From Candidatus Leptofilum gracile (lineage in GTDB: Bacteria; Chloroflexota; Anaerolineae; Promineifilales; Promineifilaceae): a stretch of DNA of 64,000 nt. Positions 1-8,770 of this stretch are shown here, one piece after another. The position numbers were made by a program, and so were the translations under genes. The notes under the pieces are model-generated. The model was not told the DNA's origin. It did not search any database and worked only from the letters and a program-made list of their open reading frames with translations. The stretch spans positions 310,001 to 374,000 of the forward strand of contig JADJOJ010000007.1 of assembly GCA_016713825.1 (NCBI GenBank), in the 5' to 3' direction. Every line of letters starts with the position of its first letter. Positions within the stretch are counted from its first letter, which is position 1.

Positions 1-996
1 CCATTTAACAATCGTTCCCTCAACCCCCTGGCCAACTTCGGCAACATGCTCAACGCCTGGCTCACCGTGCGCGATTCCGCCACCGTCGGCGATTTGCTCG
101 ATTTGATTCTGGAGCAAACCGAGTACCACGACTACATCGAAAACAGCGCCAAAGACCCCGACGAAGCGCGCGACCGCTGGGCCAACGTCATGGAACTGCG
201 CGGCGTCGCCCTCATGTCTAGCGAGCTGACGCTGAGTGAATTTTTGGAGCAGGTCGCCCTCGTCTCCGAGACGGACGATCTGGAAGACGACCCCAAGGCG
301 GTGACGCTGCTGACGCTGCACGCGGCCAAAGGGCTGGAGTTCCCCGTGGTGTTCCTCACCGGGCTGGAGGATGGGGTTTTGCCCCACAGCCGCTCCATGG
401 AAGACAGCGAATCGATGGCCGAAGAGCGGCGTCTGTTTTACGTGGGTCTCACCCGCGCCAAAGATATTTTGACCATCACCCACGCCTTCCGCCGCACCTT
501 TTTTGGCCAGACAGAAGTGGCCATCCCCTCCCGCTTTTTACAAGACATCCCCATGGATTTGACCGAAGGTGGGACGGTCAAGCAGCGGCGCGAATCGACC
601 GTGCAGCAGGCGAGCAGCTGGAGTTGGTCATCGGGCGCCACAAAATCATCATCGCGCGGCAATTCAGCGCAGCGGGACAGCGCCCGCCCGGCCAGCCACG
701 CCAGCCGCAAAAGCTACTCGTGGGCCGACAACACGCAAACCAGCCCCCAACCATCAGCCGCCAGCCACCCGGCCAACCTGCCCAAACCCCGCCATCAGGC
801 AGATGATTTTGAGCCAGCCTCTGGCCCACAGGTTGCCAAATACAAAACCGGCCAAAAGGTGCGCCACAAAAAATTTGGCGAGGGCACGGTCATCGAGAGC
901 AAGCTGACGGGCAACGATGAAGAAGTGTCGGTCGCTTTTGCCGAGGTGGGCGTGAAGCGCCTGGCAGCCAGCTTTGCCAATCTGGAGATTCTTTAA
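1..996 (+). CDS. pcrA: ATP-dependent DNA helicase PcrA/UvrD, C-terminal part (5' truncated)
   Basis: The gene enters from the left edge in frame, so only the last 331 residues are visible. They hold the superfamily 1 helicase motif region TLHAAKGLEFPVVFLTGLE (helicase 2B/2A boundary, nucleotide and DNA contacts) and motif VI, EERRLFYVGLTRAK, with its arginine finger. A long Ser/Ala/Pro/Gln-rich linker follows, then a C-terminal block around residues 280-331 (GQKVRHKKFGEGTVIE) that matches the Tudor-like tail with which PcrA docks on RNA polymerase. The role is unwinding 3'-5' in nucleotide excision repair and clearing RecA or transcription complexes. uvrB lies 3 kb downstream, which fits a repair neighbourhood without proving co-regulation. 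None of the window-wide ACGGCCGT palindromes falls in this fragment. Confidence 0.93.
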   Translation, partial: PFNNRSLNPLANFGNMLNAWLTVRDSATVGDLLDLILEQTEYHDYIENSAKDPDEARDRWANVMELRGVALMSSELTLSEFLEQVALVSETDDLEDDPKAVTLLTLHAAKGLEFPVVFLTGLEDGVLPHSRSMEDSESMAEERRLFYVGLTRAKDILTITHAFRRTFFGQTEVAIPSRFLQDIPMDLTEGGTVKQRRESTVQQASSWSWSSGATKSSSRGNSAQRDSARPASHASRKSYSWADNTQTSPQPSAASHPANLPKPRHQADDFEPASGPQVAKYKTGQKVRHKKFGEGTVIESKLTGNDEEVSVAFAEVGVKRLAASFANLEIL

Positions 997-1006
997 GCGA
1001 ATATCC

Positions 1007-1070
1007 GGGTGCCAGGCACAGGTCGGAGAGCTTTGAATGACCAAGATCGTGCGACCCGTGCCTGGCACCC
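1007..1070. repeat. Inverted repeat between pcrA and the methyltransferase gene
   Basis: A perfect 13-bp inverted repeat: GGGTGCCAGGCAC at 1007-1019 and its complement at 1058-1070, with a 38-nt loop. It lies just after the pcrA stop and ends 13 bp before the next start codon. A related GCCAGGC / GCCTGGC hairpin occurs at 49998-50031. It may be a terminator or a member of a dispersed repeat family. No U-tract follows. Confidence 0.7.
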
Positions 1071-1083
1071 TCAAACACTCTCA

Positions 1084-2292
1084 ATGACCGAATACCAGGA
1101 CACAATCCGCGATGCAGTTTTAGATGAAGCCAACTTTGTGCGGGCCACCTTTAGTGGGCGGCAGCGGGGCAAGGAGATGGGCTGGGAGCGTTTGGAGCTG
1201 CGCCCGGTTGAGGTGAAGGGGCAGCGGCATCTGCAATTTTCCTTTTTTGATGCCAGGCAGAATATTGTGAAGAATTATGTGGGGGAAACGGCCGTAACCC
1301 ACCTCACCACCGCCCTCAATCTGCCCTTCCGCAACTTCCACATCATCAGCCAAACCGAAACCATCCAAATTAACCTGAGCAAAAAAGGGAAACCGATCAT
1401 CAACCGCAAGCCGACGGAAACGCCGCAACCAGTCCAGTTGGGCCATGACCGGGCCAAAAACACCATTTTGTCCGAAGGGGAAGACATTCCGTTTTTAAAA
1501 GTGATGGGGGTGATGCGGGCGGACGGCCGTATCAAAGCCAACCACCGCAGCAAATTCCAGCAAATTAACGCCTTCCTCAAAATCCTGGCCGAAATTGACG
1601 AAATCGCTGCCCTGCCCGAGCCGGTGCGCCTGATCGATTTTGGCTGCGGCAACGCCTACCTCACCTTTGCCGCCTACCATTACCTGGTCAACATTTTGGG
1701 CAAGCAGGCCGTTGTGGTGGGCGTCGATGGGCAGGAATCGCTCATTGCCCGCAACCAGCAGCGCGCCCAGGCGCTGGGCTGGGACGGCCTGACGTTTGCG
1801 CAAGGGCTGATTATCGACTATCAAGCCGATCCGCCGCCCAACATCGTCGTGGCGCTGCACGCCTGCGACACAGCCACCGACGACACGCTGGCCCAGGGCA
1901 TCCGCTGGCAGAGCCAGGTGATTATTGCCGCCCCTTGCTGCCATCATCATTTGCAGGTGCAGTTGAAGGAACGGCCGTCTCCCCCCGAATTTGACGCCGT
2001 TTTGCGCTACGGCCTGCTGCACGAGCGCCTGGGCGACATCCTCACCGACGCCTTCCGCGCCGCCATTTTGCGGATGAATGGGTACCAGGTCACGGTTCTC
2101 CAGTTTATCTCGCCCGACCACACGCCCAAGAATTTGCTGCTGCGGGCGGTAAAGAAGGGGGAGAGTGCTTCCGCAGAGCTTGTTGAAACGGCCGTTGCCG
2201 AATACACCCACCTCCAACAATATTGGCAAGTCGAACCCTACCTGGCGCAGCTCCTGAAATCTGAACCAGAAAGTTCACACCAAGGCGCATAG
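1084..2292 (+). CDS. Class I SAM-dependent methyltransferase (Methyltransf_32-like)
   Basis: A 402-residue protein if it starts at ATG 1084. An upstream GTG at 1009 is open but would place the start inside the inverted repeat. The C-terminal half is a Rossmann methyltransferase: motif I is LIDFGCGNAYLTFAAYHYL, followed by VVGVDGQ for the ribose-binding acidic loop, the HACDTATDD segment, and an APCCHHHLQ motif. HACDTATDD and PCCxHxL together are typical of the Methyltransf_32 / METTL25-like family, some of whose relatives modify RNA or ribosomal protein. The N-terminal third (about residues 1-150) is a separate basic domain that may bind the substrate. The substrate cannot be read from sequence. 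Three ACGGCCGT copies lie in the gene before 2200. Confidence 0.82.
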   Translation: MTEYQDTIRDAVLDEANFVRATFSGRQRGKEMGWERLELRPVEVKGQRHLQFSFFDARQNIVKNYVGETAVTHLTTALNLPFRNFHIISQTETIQINLSKKGKPIINRKPTETPQPVQLGHDRAKNTILSEGEDIPFLKVMGVMRADGRIKANHRSKFQQINAFLKILAEIDEIAALPEPVRLIDFGCGNAYLTFAAYHYLVNILGKQAVVVGVDGQESLIARNQQRAQALGWDGLTFAQGLIIDYQADPPPNIVVALHACDTATDDTLAQGIRWQSQVIIAAPCCHHHLQVQLKERPSPPEFDAVLRYGLLHERLGDILTDAFRAAILRMNGYQVTVLQFISPDHTPKNLLLRAVKKGESASAELVETAVAEYTHLQQYWQVEPYLAQLLKSEPESSHQGA

Positions 2293-2408
2293 GCTTCGGT
2301 TTCTTTGGCGCCTTGGCATGAGCAAATCCATTTGTCTGGCCCGAATCCAGGCACCTAACTCCCAAATCAGTTTGACAATTTACCGCCACCTGCGCAGAAT
2401 TAGGTGTC

Positions 2409-2825
2409 ATGAAATTTCGCAACAATGCTGCTCGTTGGACCATGTTTATTTTTGGCTTTTTAGCCTTTGTTTTGGGCGTGCTGGACCTGAAAAATCCCAA
2501 AACCTTGCTGAAGCAGATGGGCTTCAGCGCCATTGACCGTGAAGCACGCGGCGAGGATGATTACACCGAGGTTTTTGTCATGACCTCCTCGATGGCTTCC
2601 ACCAACATGGGCATCTACTACATGCTGGCGGCGCTGCTGAACGTGCGCCAATTTTTTTACTGGACGGTGCCGTTTCGCGTGGTGACGTTTGTGGTTTTTA
2701 CAACGGCCGTTCTCAAAAAATACGCGCCCCTCAAGTTCATCACTGTGCCTTTGTGGGAGCTGACCGGCGCGCTGCTCACCGGCTGGGCCTTGTGGACCGA
2801 ACGAGACAAAACCGCTGCCCAATAA
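2409..2825 (+). CDS. Small integral membrane protein, unknown function
   Basis: 138 residues with about four hydrophobic segments: near residues 10-25 (WTMFIFGFLAFVLGVLDL), 58-75, 84-100 and 110-128. The start MKFRNNAARW gives a positively charged N-terminus. There is a conserved-looking QMGFSAIDREARGEDD loop. I do not recognise a family with certainty. It stands alone between a methyltransferase and a NYN nuclease gene, with a 116-bp gap upstream, so no function follows from context. Confidence 0.7.
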   Translation: MKFRNNAARWTMFIFGFLAFVLGVLDLKNPKTLLKQMGFSAIDREARGEDDYTEVFVMTSSMASTNMGIYYMLAALLNVRQFFYWTVPFRVVTFVVFTTAVLKKYAPLKFITVPLWELTGALLTGWALWTERDKTAAQ

Positions 2826-2900
2826 CCAATCTCGGTCACCCGTGCTAAAATAGCCAATCAAAATCTGATCAATATCTATTCATGTGCTTTCATGATTCAT

Positions 2901-2952
2901 AATCAAAGATTTCCCAGATTTTTCAATCTTTTCAATCTGCGAAATCTTTGAT
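2901..2952. repeat. AT-rich inverted repeat (AATCAAAGATT family)
   Basis: ATCAAAGATTTC (2902-2913) pairs perfectly with GAAATCTTTGAT (2941-2952). It lies downstream of the membrane-protein gene and can act as its terminator. The same arms, longer and perfect, recur at 46308-46369, and shorter relatives occur at 4021-4058 and 6300-6331. Confidence 0.65.
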
Positions 2953-3021
2953 AAACGATTTATCGAAGCGCCTCAAAACTTAACACGCAACTTGCAACCG
3001 GCAACTTGCCCACTCAATCTC

Positions 3022-3834
3022 ATGCACTATCTCATCGACGGCCACAACCTCATCGCCAAACTGCCAGACATTGATCTAAGCGACCCGGATGATGAAATTC
3101 AACTCATTTTAAAGCTGCGGCAGTGGACGGCCGTTTCCCTCAAGCGCGTCGTCACCGTTTATTTCGACGGCGGCATCCCCGGCGGCCACAACGTCAACCT
3201 CTCCAACTCCCAGGTAAAAGTGATATTTGTCTCGCAGGGAAAAACGGCCGATTCCCTCATCATCGCCCGCATCAACCGCATTAAAAATCCGCCCGAATAC
3301 ATATTGGTCACCAGCGACCAGGAAATCATCACCGCCGCCAACAAGCGCAAAATGAAGCACATCCGCAGCGAAGATTTTGCCAACCGGATCAGCGCCGACA
3401 AAGCAGAACGCACCCTGCCCGGCCCCACCATCACCGACGAAGACCCCGTCATCAGCGACGCCGAAGTCGCCCAATGGCTCGACTTGTTCGGCCCCGTAGA
3501 CGAAAAAGCGCTGCGCCGCCGCCCCAAACCAGTGCCTCCCACCCGCGCCATCCCCGAACCAGAACCAGAGCCAGAAGCTGAACCAGCCGCCAGCCCCAAA
3601 CCACCCGCCAGTGCCGACCGCGAAAATCCTGAACTCAGCGACGAGGAGCTGCGCGAATGGCTCACCCTCTTCGGCAGCCAACCCAAGCAGGCAGCACCCG
3701 CCACCAACAAACCAACCACCAGCAAACCAGCCACCAACAAACCAGCCGCTAAAAAGAAAAAGTCACCCAACCCCCACAACCTCAGCAACAAAGACCTGGA
3801 CGCCTGGAACGCCTACTTCGGCAAGGACGACTAA
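3022..3834 (+). CDS. YacP-like NYN-domain RNase with a repetitive C-terminal tail
   Basis: Start chosen at ATG 3022 (MHYLIDGHNLIAKL), because YacP/NYN proteins begin with this strand carrying the catalytic Asp. An ORF extension to 2992 adds only a weak TTG start. Residues 1-130 form the NYN/PIN-like nuclease domain: LIDGHNL, TVYFDGG, TADSLIIARI, and VTSDQEI with the later acidic residues. Family members such as Rae1 cleave mRNA on the ribosome. Beyond residue 140 the protein is a Pro/Glu/Lys-rich linker holding three copies of a 14-residue motif of type SDEELREWLTLFG at about 144-157, 205-218 and 254-267. These look like short docking motifs. The linker is repetitive (KPATNKPA) and would be disordered. 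Confidence 0.82.
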   Translation: MHYLIDGHNLIAKLPDIDLSDPDDEIQLILKLRQWTAVSLKRVVTVYFDGGIPGGHNVNLSNSQVKVIFVSQGKTADSLIIARINRIKNPPEYILVTSDQEIITAANKRKMKHIRSEDFANRISADKAERTLPGPTITDEDPVISDAEVAQWLDLFGPVDEKALRRRPKPVPPTRAIPEPEPEPEAEPAASPKPPASADRENPELSDEELREWLTLFGSQPKQAAPATNKPTTSKPATNKPAAKKKKSPNPHNLSNKDLDAWNAYFGKDD

Positions 3835-3857
3835 ATTCTCAATCACCATCACGTGTC

Positions 3858-3877
3858 ATGCCCGCGCAGGCGGGCAT
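3858..3877. repeat. REP-like GC hairpin after the yacP-like gene
   Basis: ATGCCCGC (3858-3865), loop GCAG, GCGGGCAT (3870-3877). It begins 23 bp after the stop codon. The GTCATGCCCGCGCAGGCGGG pattern resembles REP/palindromic units common in many bacteria. It could also serve as a terminator, though no T-run follows. Confidence 0.6.
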
Positions 3878-4020
3878 CCATTTGTTGCCCCCTTCACCAA
3901 AGCGCGCAACATTAAAATTGTCGCCCAAAATCCCACGACGGTCAGCAAATTGTGGTAGAATCACGAACTTACGTTCTGATAAAATTAAGATTTGCACAAC
4001 CTGTAAGTCCACCGCAAAAC

Positions 4021-4058
4021 AATCAAAATCTGCGTAATCTGCGTAATCTGTGGATAAA
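4021..4058. repeat. TCTGCGTAA intergenic element upstream of uvrB
   Basis: Three imperfect tandem units of AATCTGCGT between 4024 and 4052, ending in GGATAAATAA just before the uvrB Shine-Dalgarno sequence (AGAGGAA). The same words appear at 6300-6331 and in hairpin form at 46308-46369 and 2901-2952. Confidence 0.5.
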
Positions 4059-4072
4059 TAAAGAGGAACCCT

Positions 4073-6151
4073 ATGCCCCAGTTCCAAATTGCATCTGAAT
4101 TTATGCCCACGGGCGACCAACCCGTGGCCATCGAAAAACTCGTCGAAGGGCTGGCGCGCGGCGACAAGTTCCAGACCTTGCTCGGAGCCACCGGCACCGG
4201 CAAGACGTTCACCATGGCCAACGTCATCCAGCAAACGCAGCAGCCCACTCTGGTCATCGCCCACAACAAAACCTTGGCGGCCCAGCTCTACAGCGAGTTC
4301 CGCGAATTTTTCCCCAAGAACGCCGTTTCCTACTTTGTGAGTTACTACGACTACTACCAGCCCGAAGCATACGTGCCGCGCCACGACCTGTTTATTGAAA
4401 AAGAGACGCAGATTAATGAGGAAATCGGCCGTTTACGCCTGCAAACCATGGCCAATCTGATGAGCCGCCAGGATGTGGTCATCGTCGCCTCCGTTTCCTG
4501 CATTTACGGCATTGGCAGCCCCGAAACGTGGGGCCAGGTCACCGTCGGCATCGAGCGGGGCGGCACCTACCGGCGCGATACCCTCCTGCGCAGCCTCGTT
4601 AGCATTCAGTACGACCGCAACGATCTGGAACTGCGGCGCGGCACCTTCCGCGTGCGCGGCGACACCCTGCAAATCTTCCCTGCCTATGCCGAAACGGCGT
4701 ACTCCGTCGAATTTTGGGGCGATGAAGTCGAGCGCATCAGCGAATTTGACGCGCTCACCGGGGAACTGCTGCTAGACATGGCCAAGATAGACATCTTCCC
4801 CGCCCGCGAATTTGTTACCGATGAAGCCAAGCTTTCACAAGCCATCGAAGATATCGAGGTGGAGCTTAATGAGCGCATTGCTTACTTCAAAGAGAAAAAG
4901 CTGCTGCTGGAAGCGCAGCGCATCGAGCAGCGCGCCAGCTACGATCTGGAAATGCTGCGTGAAATCGGCTTTACCTCCGGCATCGAAAACTACAGCCGCC
5001 ACCTGGACCAGCGCAAAGAAGGCGAACCGCCCTGGACGCTGATGGATTATTTCCCCGCCAACTACCTGCTCATCCTGGACGAAAGCCACATGACCATTCC
5101 CCAGGTGCGCGGCATGTACGCTGGCGACCGCAGCCGCAAGCAAACGCTGGTGGATTATGGCTTCCGCCTGCCCAGCGCTATGGATAATCGCCCGCTGAAT
5201 TTTGACGAATTCGACCAGCGCATCAACCAGGTGATTTGCACCACCGCTACGCCAGGTCCGTACGAACTGGAACATTCGCAGCAAATTGTGCACCAGGTTA
5301 TCCGCCCCACCGGCATTTTGGACCCCGAAGTGGAAGTGCGCAGCGCCAAAGGGCAGGTAGATGACCTGCTGGGCGAAATTAACAAGCGCACGGCCCGCGG
5401 CGAGCGAGTGCTGGTCACCACGCTCACCAAGCGCATGGCTGAAGATTTAAGCGACTACCTGCTGGAAATGGGCGTTAAAGTCCACTATCTCCACTCCGAA
5501 GTACACACCATCGAGCGCACCGAAATTTTGCGCGACCTGCGCATGGGCGTTTTTGACGTGGTGGTGGGCATCAACCTGCTGCGCGAAGGGCTGGACCTGC
5601 CGGAAGTGTCGCTGGTGGCTATTTTGGATGCGGACAAGGAAGGCTTTTTGCGCTCCGAAACATCGTTAACGCAAACGATTGGCCGGGCGGCGCGGCATGT
5701 AGAGGGCAAGGTGATCATGTATGCCGACAAAATTACGCGCTCCATGCAGGCGGCGCTAGACACCACCAACGAGCGGCGCGAGCGGCAACAAGCGTACAAC
5801 GAAGCGCACGGCATCGAGCCCAAGAGCATTCGCAAGCTGGTGCGCGACCTGACGGATGACATCTCTGAGCAGTACAAAGAGGGGCTGGCGGTGGCCGAAG
5901 GCAAGGTGGCGTACACCACCACGGCCGATTTGCCCAAAGCGGAGCTGCACCAGATGATCAAAGAGCTGGAAAAGCAGATGAAGGCAGCGGCGCAGGCGCT
6001 GGAGTTTGAAAAAGCGGCCCAACTGCGCGACCAAATCGTCGAGCTGCGGCAAATTATGGTGCTCAAAGAGGCCGGGGCCGACGGAGACATCCCCGAATGG
6101 GAACGTCTCCGCCGCCTGGACGAAGCGGGCATCGGTTACGAGGCTGATTAA
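4073..6151 (+). CDS. uvrB: Excinuclease ABC subunit B (UvrB)
   Basis: 692 residues, the usual UvrB length. It is the damage-verifying helicase of nucleotide excision repair, loaded by UvrA and then recruiting UvrC. Residues 39-46 are Walker A (GATGTGKT). The beta-hairpin YYDYYQPEAYVP near residue 92 inserts at lesions. LLILDESH is the DEAD-type Walker B, and motifs V and VI (VGINLLREGLDLPEV, TQTIGRAARH) are intact. The C-terminal UVR domain (ALEFEKAAQLRDQI, about 640-675) binds UvrC. The start at 4073 has an AGAGGAA ribosome site. The gene carries no copy of the ACGGCCGT palindrome over 2 kb, unlike nearly all neighbours. A GC hairpin at 6157-6177 follows the stop. Confidence 0.98.
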   Translation: MPQFQIASEFMPTGDQPVAIEKLVEGLARGDKFQTLLGATGTGKTFTMANVIQQTQQPTLVIAHNKTLAAQLYSEFREFFPKNAVSYFVSYYDYYQPEAYVPRHDLFIEKETQINEEIGRLRLQTMANLMSRQDVVIVASVSCIYGIGSPETWGQVTVGIERGGTYRRDTLLRSLVSIQYDRNDLELRRGTFRVRGDTLQIFPAYAETAYSVEFWGDEVERISEFDALTGELLLDMAKIDIFPAREFVTDEAKLSQAIEDIEVELNERIAYFKEKKLLLEAQRIEQRASYDLEMLREIGFTSGIENYSRHLDQRKEGEPPWTLMDYFPANYLLILDESHMTIPQVRGMYAGDRSRKQTLVDYGFRLPSAMDNRPLNFDEFDQRINQVICTTATPGPYELEHSQQIVHQVIRPTGILDPEVEVRSAKGQVDDLLGEINKRTARGERVLVTTLTKRMAEDLSDYLLEMGVKVHYLHSEVHTIERTEILRDLRMGVFDVVVGINLLREGLDLPEVSLVAILDADKEGFLRSETSLTQTIGRAARHVEGKVIMYADKITRSMQAALDTTNERRERQQAYNEAHGIEPKSIRKLVRDLTDDISEQYKEGLAVAEGKVAYTTTADLPKAELHQMIKELEKQMKAAAQALEFEKAAQLRDQIVELRQIMVLKEAGADGDIPEWERLRRLDEAGIGYEAD

Positions 6152-6156
6152 TGTTG

Positions 6157-6177
6157 GGGCGACCCGGCGGGTCGCCC
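6157..6177 (+). terminator. GC hairpin after uvrB
   Basis: GGGCGACCC (6157-6165), loop GGC, GGGTCGCCC (6169-6177), a 9-bp perfect stem six bases after the uvrB stop. Only TTA follows, so it is a weak intrinsic terminator or an mRNA-stabilising hairpin. Confidence 0.6.
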
Positions 6178-6299
6178 TTACCCCAAACTGCTTGTGCCCA
6201 CAATTCCCCATGTTATACTTTTCTGAAAATTGAACGCTTGTAGGTTGGTGGGCAACGGCCGTTTTGTGTCCCCCACAACACATCGGTGTCAAAAAACCA

Positions 6300-6331
6300 A
6301 ATCTGCGCTAATCTGCGAAATCTGCAGATAA
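6300..6331. repeat. TCTGCG intergenic element upstream of the GTPase gene
   Basis: Three AATCTGCG-like words in tandem ending in GCAGATAAA, directly before the ribosome site of the GTPase gene. It is the same family and the same position relative to the start codon as the element before uvrB at 4021-4058. Confidence 0.45.
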
Positions 6332-6346
6332 AATTTTAGGAAAACT

Positions 6347-8110
6347 ATGGACGCTATCTTAAACCAAGAGCAAGAAGAACTGCTTAAACGCACCCGCGAC
6401 ACCCTGGGCCACCTGCGTGACCTGCTAGGCGAAACGGCCGCTTCCAAAGAAGACCGCGCCGCCCTGGCTGACTCCATCAGCCAGCTGGACGACCTGTTCC
6501 TGTTGGTGGTTGCCGGGGAATTCAACGCGGGCAAATCTGCCTTCATCAACGCCTTTTTAGGGCAAGAGCTGCAAACCGAGGGCGTCACCCCCACCACCAG
6601 CCAAATTTACCTGCTGAAATACGGCGAACTCACCAACCTGGTGCCTGGCGACAAGGGCGTCTGGGTGCAAACCGCGCCCATCGAAATGCTGAAGAAGATC
6701 AGCATCGTAGACACGCCCGGCACCAACGCCATCCTGCGCGAACACGAGGCGCTGACGGCCGAATTTATCCCCCGCTCTGATTTGGTCCTGTTCATCACCT
6801 CGGCCGATCGGCCCTTTAGCGAAAGCGAACGCCACTTCCTGACCCAAATTCGGGATTGGGGCAAAAAGATTGTGCTGCTGGTGAACAAAACCGACATTTT
6901 CACCAAAGAAGGGGAGCGCAACCAGGTGATCGAATTTGTAAAAGATTCCGCCAAAAACCTGGTGGGCGAGATTTCGGCCGTGTTCCCCATCTCCGCCAAG
7001 CAGGCGCAGCGGGCCAAGGCGGGGCAGCCGCAGCTCTGGTCGCAGAGCGGCTTTGAGCCGCTGGAAAAATTTATTCACGACACATTGGACGATGACGGCC
7101 GTTTCCGCCTCAAGCTGCTCAATCCCCTGGGCGTCGGCCTGAAGCTGGTGCGCAAACAGCTCACCCACAGCGAAGAAGATTTGGCCTCCCTGCAAGATGA
7201 TCGCCAGCTGCTAGACGACATCGAGCGGCAGATGCTGTATTACGACGAAGATATGCAGCGCAACTTCAAAGCCCGCCTCAGCGAGATCGACAACATTTTG
7301 TACGCCATGGAAAAGCGGGGCGACGACTTTTTTGAAGAGATGATCCGCTTTAGCCGCGTCACCGATTTGATGCGCTCGCGCATGCTAGAAAAAACATTCG
7401 AGACCAAAGTAGTGGCCGATACGCCCAAGCAGATTGAAAATCGGGTCAGCGAACTGGTCGATTGGATGGTGGAGCAAGATTTACGGCAGTGGACGGCCGT
7501 TGCCGAACATATGGCCCAGCGCAAAGAAGCCCACAACAACCGCGTCGTCGGCCAAACCGGCCCCAAAGAAGGCACCCTGGCCTACGACCGCGCCCGGCTG
7601 GTCAGCTCCATCGGCGCAGCCACCCAACGCGCCGTCGAAACCTACGACAAAGACAAAGAAGCCGCCGAACTGGCCGAAGTAGCTCGCTCGGCCGTGATTG
7701 GCACCGGGCTGGCCGGGGCAGCGGGCGCGGCCGGGCTTGGGTTGGCCATCACCGGCGGCCTGCACCTGGTCTTTTTAGACGTGACGGGCATCGTGGCGGG
7801 CATTGCTTTTGCCACCCTGGGCGCACTCATTTTGCCCGCCCGCCGTCGCAAAGCAAAGAAGGAGCTAGAGGAAAAGCTGGCCGCCCTGCGGCAAAAGCTG
7901 GTGGGCAGCCTCACGGAACAGTTCAGCCGCGAAATGGAGCGGGGTGCCCAGCGCATCGAGGACACCATTGCCCCGTTTGCTCGCTTTGTTCGCGCCGAAA
8001 ACGACAAGATTTCGGCTCAGCGCGACGGGCTGGTAGAGCTAGAAGCGCACATCAGCGGCTTGCAGGCGCAGCTGCGGTTAAAAGAGATTGCGGAAGCGAG
8101 TGAGCGGTGA
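6347..8110 (+). CDS. Bacterial dynamin-like GTPase
   Basis: 587 residues. The N-terminal GTPase has G1 GEFNAGKS (about 57-64), G2 threonines in VTPTTSQIYLLKYG, G3 VDTPGTNA, and G4 NKTD (LLVNKTDIF). The G1 form GEFNAGKSAFINA is characteristic of bacterial dynamin-like proteins, which remodel membranes. The middle is long and helical (EEDLASLQDDRQLLDDIERQ and following), as expected for the stalk. About residues 445-500 contain two hydrophobic segments (GTGLAGAAGAAGLGLAI and VTGIVAGIAFATLGALIL), likely the membrane paddle. A coiled C-terminus (KKELEEKLAALRQKLVG) follows. Many family members come in pairs, but only one is seen here. A strong bidirectional terminator lies 46 bp downstream. Confidence 0.88.
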   Translation: MDAILNQEQEELLKRTRDTLGHLRDLLGETAASKEDRAALADSISQLDDLFLLVVAGEFNAGKSAFINAFLGQELQTEGVTPTTSQIYLLKYGELTNLVPGDKGVWVQTAPIEMLKKISIVDTPGTNAILREHEALTAEFIPRSDLVLFITSADRPFSESERHFLTQIRDWGKKIVLLVNKTDIFTKEGERNQVIEFVKDSAKNLVGEISAVFPISAKQAQRAKAGQPQLWSQSGFEPLEKFIHDTLDDDGRFRLKLLNPLGVGLKLVRKQLTHSEEDLASLQDDRQLLDDIERQMLYYDEDMQRNFKARLSEIDNILYAMEKRGDDFFEEMIRFSRVTDLMRSRMLEKTFETKVVADTPKQIENRVSELVDWMVEQDLRQWTAVAEHMAQRKEAHNNRVVGQTGPKEGTLAYDRARLVSSIGAATQRAVETYDKDKEAAELAEVARSAVIGTGLAGAAGAAGLGLAITGGLHLVFLDVTGIVAGIAFATLGALILPARRRKAKKELEEKLAALRQKLVGSLTEQFSREMERGAQRIEDTIAPFARFVRAENDKISAQRDGLVELEAHISGLQAQLRLKEIAEASER

Positions 8111-8156
8111 GCGATGTTCGGTAATCGGTGACCCGTGACCCGTCCTGAATAAACAA

Positions 8157-8192
8157 AAAAAACGGCCGTCTTCGGTGAAGACGGCCGTTTTT
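8157..8192. terminator. Bidirectional intrinsic terminator built from two ACGGCCGT copies
   Basis: Arms AACGGCCGTCTTC (8161-8173) and its perfect complement (8177-8189) with a 3-nt loop, flanked by an A-run on the left and a T-run on the right, so it can stop transcripts from both strands. It sits exactly between the convergent GTPase gene (+) and membrane-protein gene (-). Each arm contains one copy of the repeated palindrome. Confidence 0.9.
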
Positions 8193-8213
8193 ATTGTTTC
8201 ATTAAGAGCGGTC

Positions 8214-8648
8214 TTAGTTCCCGCCCATCTGCTTCTGTACAAACGGCCAGACAAGCCCGCCCACTGCACCCAACACAAAACCCATAATCCCAAAACACAA
8301 AGCGCCAAAAATACCGCTCAGCGCACCACCAGCCAGGCCAGTTCCAATTCCTTCAGAAGCTGTACCAACCACGGTGGCCGAGATTGCGTTAAAAACCGCC
8401 AGCAAAATACCGCTGGCACCACCAGCCAAAGCCCCACCAATTGCTGCGGTTGCCGTATCTTCAAGACCAGGAGCAAAGTAACCATACAACATCCCGGCGG
8501 CAATAGGAATCAAAAAACCACCACAAAGAAACACAAAGCCGATGATTGGGCCAATAACTGGAATCAACGATAAAAGGCCAAGCACAATAGCCACACCAGC
8601 CCCAATACCACCCGCTTTCAAAACACTTTGCATATCAAGGTTATTCAT
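8214..8648 (-). CDS. Glycine-rich four-helix membrane protein
   Basis: 144 residues. Hydrophobic, Gly/Ala-rich segments lie at about 13-30, 34-55, 66-92 and 105-130, separated by short loops (YFAPGLEDTAT, ASEGIGTG). The start at 8648 has a GGAGG site (TTATGGAGGCTTCAA). The end KQMGGN is polar and cytoplasmic-looking. It resembles small DUF-type bacterial membrane proteins of unknown role. It ends 22 bp before the bidirectional terminator. Confidence 0.7.
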   Translation of the reverse strand: MNNLDMQSVLKAGGIGAGVAIVLGLLSLIPVIGPIIGFVFLCGGFLIPIAAGMLYGYFAPGLEDTATAAIGGALAGGASGILLAVFNAISATVVGTASEGIGTGLAGGALSGIFGALCFGIMGFVLGAVGGLVWPFVQKQMGGN

Positions 8649-8770
8649 TTGAAGCCTCCATAAGAATCTAAACCTGTTTGTAATTTACCAACAACTACTT
8701 CTAAAACACATCCAAAATCGAATCGTTACCACCCAACCGTTGTTGCGCGTTCCCACCTCCTTTGAATTTT

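Noticed and set aside
1009..1083. Extended N-terminus for the methyltransferase from GTG 1009
   Set aside because: It would be encoded by a 13-bp inverted repeat; ATG 1084 gives a normal start.
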